A stretch of 64,000 nucleotides of DNA. Origin: Dromaius novaehollandiae. Its lineage: Eukaryota; Chordata; Aves; Casuariiformes; Dromaiidae. Positions 1-12,312 of the stretch are shown one piece after another. The stretch lies in assembly GCF_036370855.1 (NCBI RefSeq), contig NC_088132.1:62782841-62846840 (forward strand), read 5' to 3'. Under the pieces are notes generated by a model. The model was not told the origin of the DNA, made no database searches, and was given only the letters and a program-made list of their open reading frames with translations. The position numbers and the translations under genes were made by a program. Each line of letters opens with the position of its first letter. Position 1 is the stretch's first letter.

Positions 1-1377
1 GAAGACCTGAATGCCTAAACTGTGTGAGATCTTGGAACCCTCAGGGCTGTTCCTTTCTGCTTAAGCCACAAACAGGAGTACGTGCAGCTGATTTTATACT
101 AGGTAATTTCTTCTGCCAAGGACTGATCTGAAACTGTAGTTCTTTTTCCAGGGTTGTTGAGTGCTTCACAAAAATAGTAAATATTTAGTTTATTTGTATA
201 GCAATAGGAGTGTACAGCAATAAGAGTGTACAGCAGAGCTGGTTATTTTTAATAAGCAAGGCATAGGTATTGCTTTTGGAAGGCTGGCCTTGGCATTTAG
301 AAATAAAAAAGATAGAAATGGAGTGTCTTTTATTTAAAAACAGTAGTCATGTAGGTTTGGAAAAGACCTCCTGGGTCATTACATCCAAAATTCTGCGGTT
401 GTAAGCACTATGTCATATCCACTTTCAAAAATTTGGAGGAGGACAAGAGAAACCACTACAGAAATGCTAACATATTACTGTGACTTTAAGTTCACAGATT
501 CCGTTGGCTTTAGGTTGTTGCTGACTCATATAGTCCTAACATCTAACTATTGAACTATGAATTCTGGACTGTCATCTTAGGGACACAACAGAGAATTCAT
601 TTTGATCACTTATGAGATGTGAAGCTATATTTGCAGTCACTAAACCTTCTCTTAAGTGCAAAGCTCTGTTCATTTTCCAGGTGGCTCTGTGAGCGTGACT
701 TACACAACACAATGTTTACGTGAAGGCTATTAATTGACCTGCATTCTGCCACCAAACAGTGTGTTTGGAAACATAGACAACTTAGGTTTAAGTTAATTTT
801 TTTTTCTATTCAATATTTTAGAATGAGACAACAAAACAAAGAGTACCTGAAAGTCGTTGTACTAGCTATCAAAGCCAGTATTGTATTTTTTTAATTTTTA
901 ACGTTGTCAAGGGAGCTAATCATTGCATGTATTTTCGTATTTATTTCTTTGAGGAACGAAGGGTAGCATGTGATGTTTGTGAACTGACAAGGGGCTCCTG
1001 AATTTAGTCTAAGTTGTTCTTTCCTGGTGACTTCTTTCTCCATATTGTTCGTAACCTTCCTGTTTGCTATTTTGTCTTGCTTCCTCTTTTAAATTGTGAT
1101 AAACCTTGAATGTCTTCCATTTATGCTTTTGATCAGCCAACTTTCTTGAACTTTCTTCTGGGTCACCTTCCAGGTCCGGCATAGTTGTCTAGTGTTGCAA
1201 GCAGACTTACTTACTTTGCAGTGTTTCCATGATTGGTTTACTAAGTAGGCATGTTATTATTAGTATGTAAATAGTAATATTTGTATTAGTCTTATTTGTA
1301 GCTGCAACTTGAAAAATGCTTAATAAAAAAGATTTACATTCTTATGATTCTGATTAAATTAATCTTTTTATTATCAG
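1..1377 (+). other. ERCC8: ERCC8 intron 4, 3' portion
   Basis: AT-rich non-coding sequence ending in a T-rich tract and AG at 1376-1377. I see no trace of exon 4 (the blade around human residues 90-133), so it should lie upstream. The only recognisable content is a short CR1-like scrap at about 345-470. The rest shows nothing recognisable. Confidence 0.8.
345..470 (-). repeat. old CR1 LINE 3'-end fragment
   Basis: The + strand carries a degraded version of the antisense CR1 3' end: the 'GGTTGGAAAAGACCTC' block appears with one or two changes, followed by a 'GTCAT..ATCCA' segment and a 'CACTA..CCATGTC'-like stretch. Orientation is therefore minus. No coding remnant is visible. The boundaries are approximate and the copy is old. 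Confidence 0.5.
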
Positions 1378-1459
1378 CCTGCAGATGTGTTTCATTTCGA
1401 GGGAACAGTTTATAGCCATCATATGTCTCCAGTTGCTACCAAACATTGTTTAATAGCAG
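1378..1459 (+). CDS. ERCC8: ERCC8 coding exon 5
   Basis: This 82-nt exon enters at codon phase 0 after AG (1376-1377) and ends one base into a codon before the donor GTATGT at 1460. It encodes [18 protein letters not shown] and then VATKHCLIA, matching human CSA from residue 134 through A160. The sequence forms part of a WD40 blade. A160, altered in some patients with Cockayne syndrome A, is kept here. Confidence 0.96.
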
Positions 1460-2112
1460 GTATGTATGTGTTTTTCAGAGATTTCCTATGTATTTTGGGG
1501 CTGTAGTAAAAAGTAAGTAATAGTCAGAGATTCTTCCCTCCCCTGTCTTGCATCTTACAAAGACTGAAATTATGTAAGGATTAGGTCATTGTTAAGATGA
1601 AATATTTTCAGTTGGACTGATGATGTTTATGATGAGGATCTCACATTTGTTCTTCTGGAATAATGTGTTGTTCAATTCACCTTCCAGATTAAAATTCCTA
1701 GGTATAACCAGTTTACCCTCAGTTACATAAGTCAGCATTTGAAGGTTATTAGATTTGAACATAATAAATTGTATATATGGGTATGTATGTGTGTTATGTA
1801 TTACTTACAAGTATGCTATTTAACTATGTGAGAAATCATATTTTTAATTCTTAAGTTTCATAGGTAGTGTTTTGTTTGCCCTCAGTTTCTATATTTTGTT
1901 TGTAATATCTTAAATTCACCTACACTTAAAAAATGTAAATCTATTAATAAAATATGTTGCATCAACAGCCTATGTAGTACTCTGACTAAATGAACTGCTA
2001 TGCAGCTAACATTTTTCTTTTATTTCTTTGTCATTGCTAGAATTTTTTGTTGCTCTTCTTCTCCTTTCAACTGCTGGGGTTTTTTTAGCTGTCTTTGTTT
2101 TTCTTGTTACAG
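1460..2112 (+). other. ERCC8: ERCC8 intron 5
   Basis: A 653-bp AT-rich intron with donor GTATGT and a strong T-rich acceptor tract ending in AG at 2111-2112. A 60-aa open frame at 2028-2210 only reflects exon 6 read backwards through its acceptor. Nothing else is recognisable. Confidence 0.9.
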
Positions 2113-2181
2113 TTGGTACCAAAAGCCCCAAAGTACAGCTCTGTGACTTGAAGTCTGGATCCTGTTCTCACATTCTGCAGG
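2113..2181 (+). CDS. ERCC8: ERCC8 coding exon 6
   Basis: This 69-nt exon completes a valine codon split with exon 5 and encodes [20 protein letters not shown] followed by LQ, ending with the first base of a glycine codon before donor GTACTT at 2182. It is nearly identical to human residues 161-184. 'VQLCDLKSG' is the closing strand of one WD40 blade and the linker to the next. Confidence 0.97.
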
Positions 2182-2696
2182 GTACTTTTAGTCTGAAACA
2201 TAAATGTTAAACAATAACTACTTTGAGTAAACCAGGCCCTATAAAGAAATGCTGTATACAATGTATTCTTTGTAAGTAACATGACTTTGTAAGTAACATT
2301 TTGTACCAGTTGTGAAAGTTACACAGTGGAAAAGGTTCTTCTGGATGTTATTCTAGTGGTAATGAATTGGAGAATACACATATTAATTAATGAACATTTA
2401 TTATAGATGTTTGGATGTTTTCATGATAAACCCTGATCAAATCAATAGTAGTTAATGTTTTCTAATCGGCATTGTTTGTTAACTGGCATTGTTTTGTGAT
2501 CGTGTAAATTCAATATGGGTGCTGCTTTCTTCAAAAAAAAAATCTTTACTATTTTCAACAAAATATCCTATAAAGGCACTTGCATGATTTTAAGAGGTTT
2601 CTGCATAAAGAGCAAGATACTATTCACTATGGAAGGGTGGTATCTAATGCTTTGTGTTTACCTAATTTGAGAAACTAGGGTTTTATTGTTTTGTAA

Positions 2697-3777
2697 TCAC
2701 AGAATACTTAGGGTTGGCAGGGACCTTTTTGGAGATCATTTGGTGTACACACACACGCATACACACATGCACACACACCCCGCACAAGCATCCAGTCAGG
2801 TTTTAAAAATGTCCAAGGATGGAGACCACAACCTCTCCAGGCAGCCTGCTCCTGTGTTCAACCACTGTCACAGTAAATAAGTGTTTTCTTATGTTCAGGT
2901 GGAATTTCCTGTGTTTCAGTTTGTGCCCATTGCCTCTTGTCCTGTCACTGGGTACCACTCAGAAGCATCTGGCCCCGTCCTCTTTACACTCTCCAATGAT
3001 ATTTATATTTATGGATATTTATAAACATTGATAAGATCCCCCCTAATCTTTCTCTTCTACAGGCTAAACAAACCCAGCTCTCTCAGCCTCCCCTCATATG
3101 ATAGATGCTCCCATCCCTTAGCTATCTTTGCGGACACAACACTGCAGATGATGTGGTCTCACCAGGGCAGAGCAGAGGGGGAGGATCACCTGCCTTGACA
3201 TGCTGGTAACACTCTTCCTAATGCAGCACAGCATACTGTTGGTCCTCTCTGCCACGAGAGCACGTTGGTGGCCCGTGTTCACCTTGGTATTCACCAGGAT
3301 CCCCAGGCCCTTCTCTGCAAAGCTCCTCTCCAGCTGGTTGTCCCCCAGCCTGTACTGATGTGTCGAGTTGTTCCTCTGCAGGTGCAGGACTCTGCACTTT
3401 CTGACTCTTTGTTGACCTACATGAGGTTCCTCTCCGCCCATCTCTCCAGCCTGTCAAGGTCCCTCTGAATGGCACAGCCCTCTGGGGTATCAGCCGCCCC
3501 TCTCAGTTTTGTGTTATCAGCAAACTTGCTGCTGGTGCACTCTGTTCCTTTATCCAGGTCACCGATGAATAATCAGCTGAACAGTATTGGATCCACTATA
3601 CCCCTGGGGGACACTGCTATCTACAAGCCTCCAACCAGGCTTTGTGCCATTGAGCAAAACCCTCTGAGCCTGGAAGTTCAGAGTTTTCAGTCCACCTCCC
3701 TGTCCACTCACTTAGCCTGTACTTTATCACTTTGTCTATGAGAATAGGAAGGCCTTTGACACTGTCTCCCATAACAA
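2697..3777 (-). mobile_element. CR1 LINE fragment with intact 3' end (reverse transcriptase C-terminus)
   Basis: Non-LTR retrotransposon CR1, 5'-truncated as is usual for the family. The 3' end lies at about 2,697 (one 'CACAGAATAC' terminal unit, then the antisense 'GGTTGGCAGGGACC' block). The minus strand at 3,118-3,441 reads like the C-terminal part of the CR1 reverse transcriptase: LHLQRNNSTHQYRL, then ERSFAEKGLGILV, ALVAERTN and VILPLCSALVRPHHLQ. It is broken by frameshifts and stops and cannot be active. The same segments occur in the second CR1 copy at 26 kb. The extreme 5' end (about 3,749-3,775) is inverted relative to the rest; see findings. Confidence 0.92.
2745..2778. repeat. imperfect (CA)n microsatellite inside the CR1 3' UTR
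   Basis: Runs of CA interrupted by GC and TG replace the part of the CR1 3' end that usually follows 'GATCATCTGGT'. The repeat probably grew inside the element after insertion. Confidence 0.85.
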
Positions 3778-5420
3778 AGTCTATTACTTTTTGCATTTAG
3801 TAAGAATTTGCCCTTAAGGCAGTTTTGCTAATGTTTAATAAAGGTCATTGGGTGGGGGGAAGGAAGGTGAGTGTAGACACGATCAAGTGATGGCAGTGAC
3901 GAGACAAATGTGCTTATACTTCAAATAAGCAGGGCAAGAGCCAGAGCTGATCTAGAAACTGTAGAGAAATGTTAGCTTGGACAAAGAAACATGCAAATAC
4001 ATCTCTCTTTCTTCTGTGGTCAGCTTGTCTAAAAGCAGCCTAGGTGCTTTTGTGTGACGCAGAGCTTGAGCTAGTAAGCCCTCCTGAACTGAATCAGCTC
4101 TACGCAAACCAGGATGGGTGTCTCAATGATCTATTTCTAGAATTGAAATCACTGGAGAGTGGGAAAAAATAGTTCTCCAGAGAATCTGTTGAGGTTCAGT
4201 AGGGCTTCTTAATTTTGAGTCAGGGTTAGTGCTTTCCAGGCACAGGCTGATTGTGTCTTTATGCGCAGCACAGTGCAGTTAGCTCAAGTGTGATATCACA
4301 GGAACAGATGGAAGCGGTTTATGTCCTTCACTAAACATGATCTAATCATTCTTTACAGAACCTGAAGCACTCAATAGTGTGTTGTAAATATATATGAATA
4401 TTTTCACATAGTCTACTCTGACAACTGAAATGGAGCTAAATTCATGCTGGACTGCTGTTTACTCAATGGAGCCAAATAAATGTGCCTGCACTGTGCCTTC
4501 CAAGTGTATCCTGTAGTACCCGCATTAGAGATTTTTCCATTATCCTGGGCATGCCAGCCCTTTGATTAACTCAGGCAATGGAAAACTATTTGTTTAATAG
4601 AAGGTGTACAAGAAGCAAGATGGTTCCTGTAGCTCTAAACTGCATAGTAAAAATAGTATTTGTATGACTTAGTTTATTTTTCAGCAATGTTGTTTTTATT
4701 TTGGCCATGTGTTTTTATTATTCTGTGAAGCATGGTTGCAGTCCTTGTATTTAGGTCAGCTTACACTTCCTATTGTCTATATTTGTTTAACACTTTTGGA
4801 ACTTTTTTTCCAATTTTTAAAATGTGTTTATGCTACCTGCCACTAAGTGGTGCTGGGGATGATGCTGCTAAGAAGTCAAAACAGACATTTAACTTAATGT
4901 CTTGATATTTGGGGCATAATAAGGGGAAAAACAAATACCCCAAATTAAGGACAAGACTATATGAGGATCAGCTGAGTAAGATTTTAATCTTAAGTACATA
5001 AAGTAAACATACTTTTTATTAAACATTTTGAAATGGTTTGAAGAAAAGTATATGCTAAATTTCTTCTGCATATGAGAGTACCAGTGCTAATTCAAAACTT
5101 AATAACAGTGTTTAAAGTAATCTCAGTAGCTGTGACTGCTGTTCTGTTTTGCACAACTAACACCAGTAAAAGTTATGTATGTATAATAGTATATTGTATC
5201 ACTTTCAGCTCACTGCAATCCCAGTCAAGCAAGAGGAAGAAAGGAAAATAATCTCTAGACCAAAACAAATTTATATTGCAATGTAGGCCATTCAGATTAT
5301 TGTTTTGAATTGGTGGGTCCTATAGAAATGAGCGGGTTTTTTACTGTAGTTATTCTCATAAAGAGGTGCATATAAATATTTTCATGGAAAATCATGTAAG
5401 CTTTTTCATACCATTTTTAG

Positions 5421-5487
5421 GTCACAGGCAAGAAGTGCTGGCAGTGTCTTGGTCCCCGCGTCATGAATATATTTTGGCAACAGCAAG
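5421..5487 (+). CDS. ERCC8: ERCC8 coding exon 7
   Basis: This 67-nt exon starts in the middle of a glycine codon and ends after two bases of a serine codon, before donor GTAAAG. It encodes [20 protein letters not shown] then TA. It carries the opening 'GH' and the V-SWSP strand of a WD40 repeat that closes in exon 8. A205 of human CSA is conserved here. The length and phase equal human exon 7 (c.551-617). Confidence 0.97.
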
Positions 5488-8373
5488 GTAAAGATGTTTC
5501 TATGCTGTTACAAGCAATAATGTCCAATGGGAAAATTTTACATATTTGTTATGCATGTTTTGTACAACTCAATTGAACTTTGAAAATCAGCCTTCATTAT
5601 GTACTTAGCCTATTTACAGTTTTGTAGATTCTTAATAGAAAAACTAGGCCTGAAGAGCTATCCAAGTGATACTTATTTTGTAGGAAGATTGTAAACAGAA
5701 TTTTGAAATAGTAATTGCATTAAAAGGTGTGGGCAAATGATGCAACGCTGTAGAGATACTTCTTCTTACTGTTTATTAGTGTGCATATTGCTAATCTATT
5801 CTTAAGACAAAGTAAAACACGTTTAGCTCAGAGTACCGTCATGGTTTATCGTGGTGAATTCTGTCAAAGGGTGCACAGGTAGCTTAGCTGATGAGTAATA
5901 ACTTTCCAAGCTGCAGCGTTTCAGTTAGTTTCAATTTTATGTTGATACAATCAGGCCATTTTTTTCATCCCAGCCATTTTCAGTTCAAAAGATCCTTTTG
6001 GCTTTCCTATAGATTTTACAAATGTTACCTTTTGAGTATAATGTGAAATTTCTCTTCTCCATTTCTTGGCTGATGTGTTTTTTCTTTTGAATTACAGAGA
6101 GAAATGGCTATTTAATTAGTTGAGAATGAAATTTGAATAATAAGTTGATATCAGAGTTGCATACATTTGGCTTGTGATGCCATGATTCTGGAAGATTCAG
6201 CATAGCTGTGGAACTTTCTAACAGCGTGAATTTTTTTTTCTTTGTTTCATTGTCTTAACAAATGAAAAATTATGTTTCTTTATTTTTCCATCACAGAAAT
6301 AGTGGCAAACTTTGTTCTTTATTGAAATATTGATTTATTAAAGTCTCCCAAACATTTTGCTTTGAGGTTGTGTAACTTTAAACTACATCTACTTATGTTG
6401 TCATGTTGCCTTGTGGTAACTGCATGCTGAATGTGTGCCTTCATGGCTCTGTTTTTAGTTTAGGACTTCAGTTGGACGATATTGTCAAATAATATAACAC
6501 GGTCTTTTCACAGATACAGGCTAGAATTAGCAGCACTGATGTACTGACAAGGTAGTGAGGAGAAATTGACTAGTATTGCTGAAAAGAGAAAGAGACTGAA
6601 CTTATCCTGTATCGGGAGTTTTTTCCAAGACCATTGTACGCTTGCTATGATCACTTATGAGGAGGGAGAATGTAATTTGATTTTTATGTGGCTGATGTAT
6701 GAAACCTGTTATGCGAAATTTCTCTAAAGAATGTCAGACACTTAGAAAGTTTTGACAGGAGATTAGAATAGCCAGAGAAGAGACTTATTTTCTGGATGTT
6801 TTTCATACTTTTTGGTTTCAGGTGCTAGAAAAGCTTATAAGCTCTTTCCTGCTCATTGGAACTGGCTTAAAAAGGTTAGCAATAGAAAGTGCATTGGCAA
6901 AGATAAAACAGTAATTTTTTTTAATAAGGAAGCTCTCTGTATGCCTTTTAAGAATGTTTCAGTGAATCACCTGTAGTTTATTGCTCATTTTATAATCAGC
7001 TGCAACCTCAACAAATCTCTCTTATTTATAGTCTTAGAATATTTGTTTGTGGTGAAATGAGATGTTTTCAGCATATTCAGCTGGAATGCCACTTGGAAGG
7101 TAGCAATCAATCTGTAGTGGAGAGGAGCACAAAAGAAAATATTAGTCGTTAGCTTGGACAGATAAAGAACAGATATGACATAATCTTATAAACAGTTGCG
7201 GTGGTTTTGGTCAGTTCGTTAAGTTAGGACTGTATATCTTTCAACTATTAATGCACTGATCTAACTTAAGAATGCACAGGAAAAAATGTATAGTTAGAAG
7301 ACTGCTTATGTAAGCAGCGATTTGATGGGATATATTTTCCAGCTGTAGATCAAAGCAAAGCAGTTGTTTTTGTTTAGCTGGGGTCAAAAGTGTTAAAAGT
7401 GTTTTTTTTTCTTTTTTTTTTTTTTTTCCCTCAAAATGAGCAGTTAAGTTGCTGGGAGCTGACCAGATACTCACAATGGATATATCTACATTAGCAATTT
7501 AGTGCATGGGAAGGGGTCTTTTTGGTGTGAATTTGCCTTTTGTCTGTACTTGGAGTCTTGTGGTACACACAGGAGTATATGACTGAAGCACTCAAACCAA
7601 GCTGCACATCAGAGTGCCCTACAAAGCGCATTGCTTGCAATGCGGGTGCAGGGTCTTCTAGCACGTGTGTGTCTAGGTGTGTGCAATGTGTACGCAGCAC
7701 CAACAGCTAGCATGGATTATACTGCTGGTAATAAAACAATGTGGACATGCAGTCTTGGAGCTGGCATGAATCACAGCAGCCTGAACCTTGGTTTTTCCCT
7801 GCTTGTGCTGCTCCGTTAATGCAGACATACCTGGTGGGTCAGACAGAAGCAAGCTGTCATAGTGTTTCTCTGCTGTAGCACTGTACAACAGATCATGTAG
7901 ACCTACCCAGCCTACATTTAGGTAGCCTGCTTGGGTACCAGTCATACCATGGAGCTGTGGTAGCATGAGCAATTGCCTAAGTTCCTGGACAGCCATTGCA
8001 TGCAATGCTGAATTCTGTAGGTACATTTTTATCAATAGAAGAGTTAGCAAGTTTATTCTAGTCTGTGTATGTATGCAAGAGTGTTATATTGTAGACTGAG
8101 GCAAGTGTATTATGTTGTACACAAAGATATGCACGTAACTTGGGTGCTTATAGTGTACCAGCTATACTTATTAATGCATGTAAACAAAAGTCTGAAGTCT
8201 ATCTTAAAATCTTTTCATGAAATTTTTTTGGCCTGATTGTGACTGCATGAAGAGTAGTTCAGAATAGTTGCTGGACCAGGGTGAGTGCCAGGTAGATTGG
8301 CTGAAGAAAGATATTGACTTTAGTGGAAGCAATTTCCCTAATGGATACATCAGTGCAAATTTGTTTTTCTCAG
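5488..8373 (+). other. ERCC8: ERCC8 intron 7
   Basis: A 2,886-bp AT-rich intron. Overlapping open frames on both strands around 7,630-8,050 have no recognisable domain and look like chance. A T-rich run lies at 7,402-7,427. Otherwise I see nothing to annotate. The acceptor TTTCTCAG ends at 8,373. Confidence 0.88.
7402..7427. repeat. poly(T) run
   Basis: 26 bases of T broken by one C, within intron 7. It is a length-variable homopolymer with no sign of being the tail of a recognisable retrocopy. Confidence 0.9.
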
Positions 8374-8477
8374 TGCTGATGGTAGAGTAAAATTATGGGA
8401 TGTGAGGAGAGCATCTGGATGTCTGACTACACTTGATCAGCACAATGGAGAGAAGTCCAAAGCATCTTCTGAAGCAG
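8374..8477 (+). CDS. ERCC8: ERCC8 coding exon 8
   Basis: A 104-nt exon between TCTCAG and GTAATA. It completes the serine codon from exon 7 and reads [20 protein letters not shown] then [15 protein letters not shown]. 'VKLWD' is the WD40 signature closing the repeat begun in exon 7. The exon is one codon longer than my recollection of the human exon; the extra residue is in the acidic/serine linker (EKSKASSEA), a surface loop between blades. The last base starts an alanine codon finished in exon 9. Confidence 0.96.
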
Positions 8478-10584
8478 GTAATACAGAATATAACTGGTGG
8501 TAAACCATATGTGACTAGATTCATTCTTTAATTTCATAAATAAATTGAATATTAGGACAGGCGAGGACAGTAGTGATAATCCAGTTATCACGTCTTGCAT
8601 AACAAGCCACTGAATTTTGTTTAGTTACTTCTGTTACGAACCTATTGATTGTGGTTGGGTGTCTTGTTTAGAAAGATCTCCTTGACAGTAATATTGTGTC
8701 TGGTTTAAATGTTTATTCCCCCTAAAATTGGGAATTGTGCCATCCATTTTTTATGGGGAAGAATTCATTCCTGTTGTAGCTTAGGTTTCTTATAATGAAA
8801 AATCACTACATTACGTGTTAGCTGTCATAATAGTTAATTACACTCTTATAAAACAAAGACAAAACAAAACAAAAAAATGACGAAAAGCACATTCCTTTTT
8901 CCCATATAAACTGGTCCTCCTTCCAAGGCAAGTTTCTAGAATATTCTGTCTTAGATATGATTCTGTGAAATTAATTATCACCATTTTATACTGAATAAGG
9001 TATAAAAAAGAGTTTGAATTTTATGATGATAATTAATTTTGCAGGAAGCTAAATTCCGCTCATTTCAGTACAATCAAACACATTAGTGGTTCCTAATATC
9101 AGTAGTTATTAACTACAACATTAACATTTGATATAACTTCAAGTCACATTTCTATACCTAAAAAGCAACTAAATTAAAGGAAAGGTGCTGTACTTTAAAA
9201 TACAGTTCATGAATTTAAATTAATTCTGGACCAAAGGTCTGTAATTTGGGCAGGCCAAAAAAGTGCTTGAACAGTAGCTGCTCTGAGGTAGAAATGCATA
9301 CTATTTAGAAATATATTATATATATGTACTCCTGAATTTGCTCAAATCATTAATATAGCTTTAGGACCCTTTCTCCATCCCCTAAGTATACAGGTTGTCT
9401 GTTTCTTTTTTCTTGTTCTTTTTTCTTTTTTAATTGGAATGCTTAAACTAGAAAATTCTGACTTGAGACAGATCTGTAAAATGGCCTCGAGATATAAAAT
9501 ATTTTTTATATATTACTTTATTTTAACATACATATGTTAAAATAGTTAGAAACAAAGTAGAAATTGCTTGTGTTTCCTGGTTCTGAATGAAGGAATTTGC
9601 ATAGGGTGTATCATAGCTATTAAAGCTACAAGTGGCTCCAACTTGTTATGCGCAATTTAAATTGTGCATAGATTTGTGCACGCACAATCAAGCTGACTTT
9701 CAAAACTGTACAGTTAGAGGATATGAAATAGCAGTGAATATCTGTTTTAATGACTACTCCCTCTGCTGTGTAAATTGTAGTGTGGCAATATAGGTGTTTG
9801 GTATTGAGTATTTTTAATTTCATTGAAATATAAGAAATTACTGAGATGAAAGCTAAGACTTTTGTAAAACAAAATTGGTTATATTTTAATCTAACTTTGT
9901 TTATAAAAGGTGGACAGTGGACTTCTATGTAACTCCTGAAATTAATTAGTGTAATTGTATTATCTGTTATATAGTGTAATTTTGTATGTTTGTTTGAATG
10001 ATGCATTGTCTTGTTCAAACACACCTACTTTCTTTTCACTTTGCTGTTTTTCTGTGTCTGACAGGATCAAATTGATTTGTTAATAATTTAGTGGCAATCA
10101 AATGAAGTAGGAGATTGAATATATTGAAATATATCTGAACTAAAAGAAGCGCATCTAACAAATTTTTTTAGAAAATCGTTGCAAAATAGATAAAGCTTCC
10201 TTACCTGAAAGATATGTCTAAACTGTGTACTGCAGTTTAACGTGGAGATACCTCATCTTCTTCTCAATGAGTTGATTTGTGGGCACCATAATGCGTTTAG
10301 CCATGGTAGCACTGAGTCCTGTGTTGGCTACTTTATCCTACTTAAGCATATGCAGAATTGCAGGATGAACTCAATTGCATTCCTTTATAGTATGCAATGA
10401 GCAATATGTGCAAAGCCAGCTGTACATGCCAGCTATTTATGGCTGTATATTTTTAAATAAAGTGATCCATGGAAATAGTCATGTTTTCATAAACCAAAAG
10501 TTAAATTATTTAGTTATACATTATAGAAATGTGTATACAGAATAGTAGTTGTGTAGAATTCTGAACCATCTCTTTTTCTGGCAG
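8478..10584 (+). other. ERCC8: ERCC8 intron 8
   Basis: A 2,107-bp AT-rich intron. It carries the first copy (9,328-9,476) of a direct repeat whose second copy is in intron 9. A 132-aa minus-strand open frame at 9,626-10,024 has no recognisable domain and AT-rich composition, so I treat it as chance. The acceptor is TTTTTCTGGCAG, ending at 10,584. Confidence 0.88.
9328..9476. repeat. direct repeat, copy 1 (flanks exon 9)
   Basis: About 149 bp nearly identical to 12,313-12,459. It starts at ACTCCTGAATTTGCTC and ends at GAGACAGATCTG. By eye there are about seven substitutions, a 3-base gap in the T-rich centre and a single-base indel near the end. Flanking sequence outside these limits does not match. 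It could be a local duplication or two insertions of one unrecognised repeat. Confidence 0.88.
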
Positions 10585-10709
10585 CAAACACTGCTCACAG
10601 TGGGAGAGTTAATGGTTTATGCTATACAAATGATGGGCTTCATTTGTTGACTGTTGGTACAGATGATCGGATGAGACTTTGGAATAGCTCCACTGGAGAA
10701 AACACATTA
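10585..10709 (+). CDS. ERCC8: ERCC8 coding exon 9
   Basis: A 125-nt exon, the same length as the human exon (c.719-843). It encodes [20 protein letters not shown], then [20 protein letters not shown] and TL, ending on a codon boundary before GTAAGT. This is one complete WD40 repeat: opening 'AH', the '[10 protein letters not shown]' strands, the structural Asp of '[10 protein letters not shown]' (human D266) and the closing 'LWN'. It is bracketed by the ~150-bp direct repeats described separately. Confidence 0.97.
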
Positions 10710-11277
10710 GTAAGTTTTCAAGGATCTTTGGTTATGTTTTTATTTGCACTTAATTTTCAAAGATTGCTAATAGTTTGTGCAATTATAGTTACACCTCTGG
10801 ATATTCATTCATTGTCATAAAGGGTATTGCTGCTTTATCTCAGTTCATTAAGGATTTTTCAGGCCTTTTTGTTCAGGATCTTTTTCCTTATTTTTGCTTG
10901 TTTAAAAAAAAATAGGACATGATGTGTGCTATCCATGGGGCAGGTGCTCATACCTGAGTGTGTCACTATTTGACTGCCAGGTTTCCTTGCTACTTTCTTT
11001 AAGTGTTTTTGTGGAATCTTTCTCATGCCTGTTTACATCAGTGTCAAAAATATCCATCCCTCTACATCTGCATTGTAACCCAACAGGGAAAAAAATCTCT
11101 ACTGCTCCAGTCCTTTCTGTGACCAGATTTTTGCTGAAGGTTCCTGTTTTAACTTTCCTTTTGATAAAGAAAATTGTTTTCTACATTTATTTTCAAAGAA
11201 GGACACATTTTAGCCACATCAGTTTCTGTGAGATTTTAGCTAATTAGGATAACATGGTCTCTCACTGCTATCAGGAA

Positions 11278-11290
11278 GGGGGGGGGGGGG
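11278..11290. repeat. poly(G) run (13 G)
   Basis: A homopolymer of 13 G bases within intron 9, unusual in an otherwise AT-rich intron. Long G runs are prone to sequencing error, so the exact length is uncertain. Confidence 0.9.
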
Positions 11291-12312
11291 AAATCTCTAA
11301 TTTAGCAGTCTTTTACTTCCTGCTGCTTAGTTTCAGAACACAGCAAAAAATATTCCCTGTAGACATTTAAATGAAAGGACTTTTCTATTCTCATACTATT
11401 CATATTCGCCAGCTCCTTCTCAGCACTTCATAAACAGACATCTTTCTGTCTCCAAATCATTATCACCAAAGTAGATAATACAGTTTGTTCACTCTCCTAC
11501 CACCAGCTGGATCAATGCCTTTTGTTTTTCTGTGCCTGTTAGTTCACAGACTTGTTTCATGGGCTATTTTACCGTTTTCTTAATTGGGATTGAATAGCTT
11601 GATCCTGTCTTGCTGTTTTAAGTCCAGAATTGTATTGTCCAGAGTACTGTATTTACATACACCACACAGACGTATTGCTTAAAATTATTTTAAGTCATCA
11701 GCAGTCAAATAAATGCATGTGCAGGTAATACAAGTTCACTCCCATAGTCTCTTTAATCCCCACTAGCTAGTCCTTCTTATTTCCATAGGTCTTTTTCCTT
11801 CTCTGTGCTAGTAACACCTTCCCCTTCTTTCTGGCTGACCTCACAGATATAAAAACAAGCCTACACAAACAACTGAGGATTGTATTGAATCTGCAGCCAC
11901 CTTGGGGGAAGAGAAATATACACAAAAAATAACTCTATCTGCTTGCCTGCCTCACTTCTGCTACCCTGAATTCCCAGTCCCCATCTGATTTCATACAGCT
12001 GCTTCCTCTGTCCAAATAACCCACTATCTTCTTTACCTTTGGGGTTTTTTTCCTAGTTATAACAGGAATCTTTTCAAAGAACTAGAGATTTTAATGGCTG
12101 CCCAGCTTCTCTCGGTAGAAAGAGAACCATACAACAGCAGATATGAAGCAGCTAAATACTTTTCTGTGAAGTATATTTAAGTACATGACATCTATATGAG
12201 GTTTGGCTTGTTCTCTTGGGCTTGGGGAATATACAAACAAATAAAGTGCAAAAGAACAAATAAACAAATTAAGTGCAAGTGCCAGTAATGAATACAGATA
12301 AACTGCACCTAC

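Larger units (their letters stand above)
2182..5420 (+). other. ERCC8: ERCC8 intron 6
   Basis: A 3,239-bp intron containing a minus-strand CR1 fragment (2,697-3,777) with an embedded CA-rich microsatellite. The flanks (2,182-2,690 and 3,780-5,420) are ordinary AT-rich intron sequence in which I see no other feature. The acceptor is TTTTTAG at 5,414-5,420. Confidence 0.9.

Noticed and set aside
3469..3741. 90-aa plus-strand frame
   Set aside because: Lies antisense within the CR1 fragment; it is the shadow of degraded reverse transcriptase sequence.
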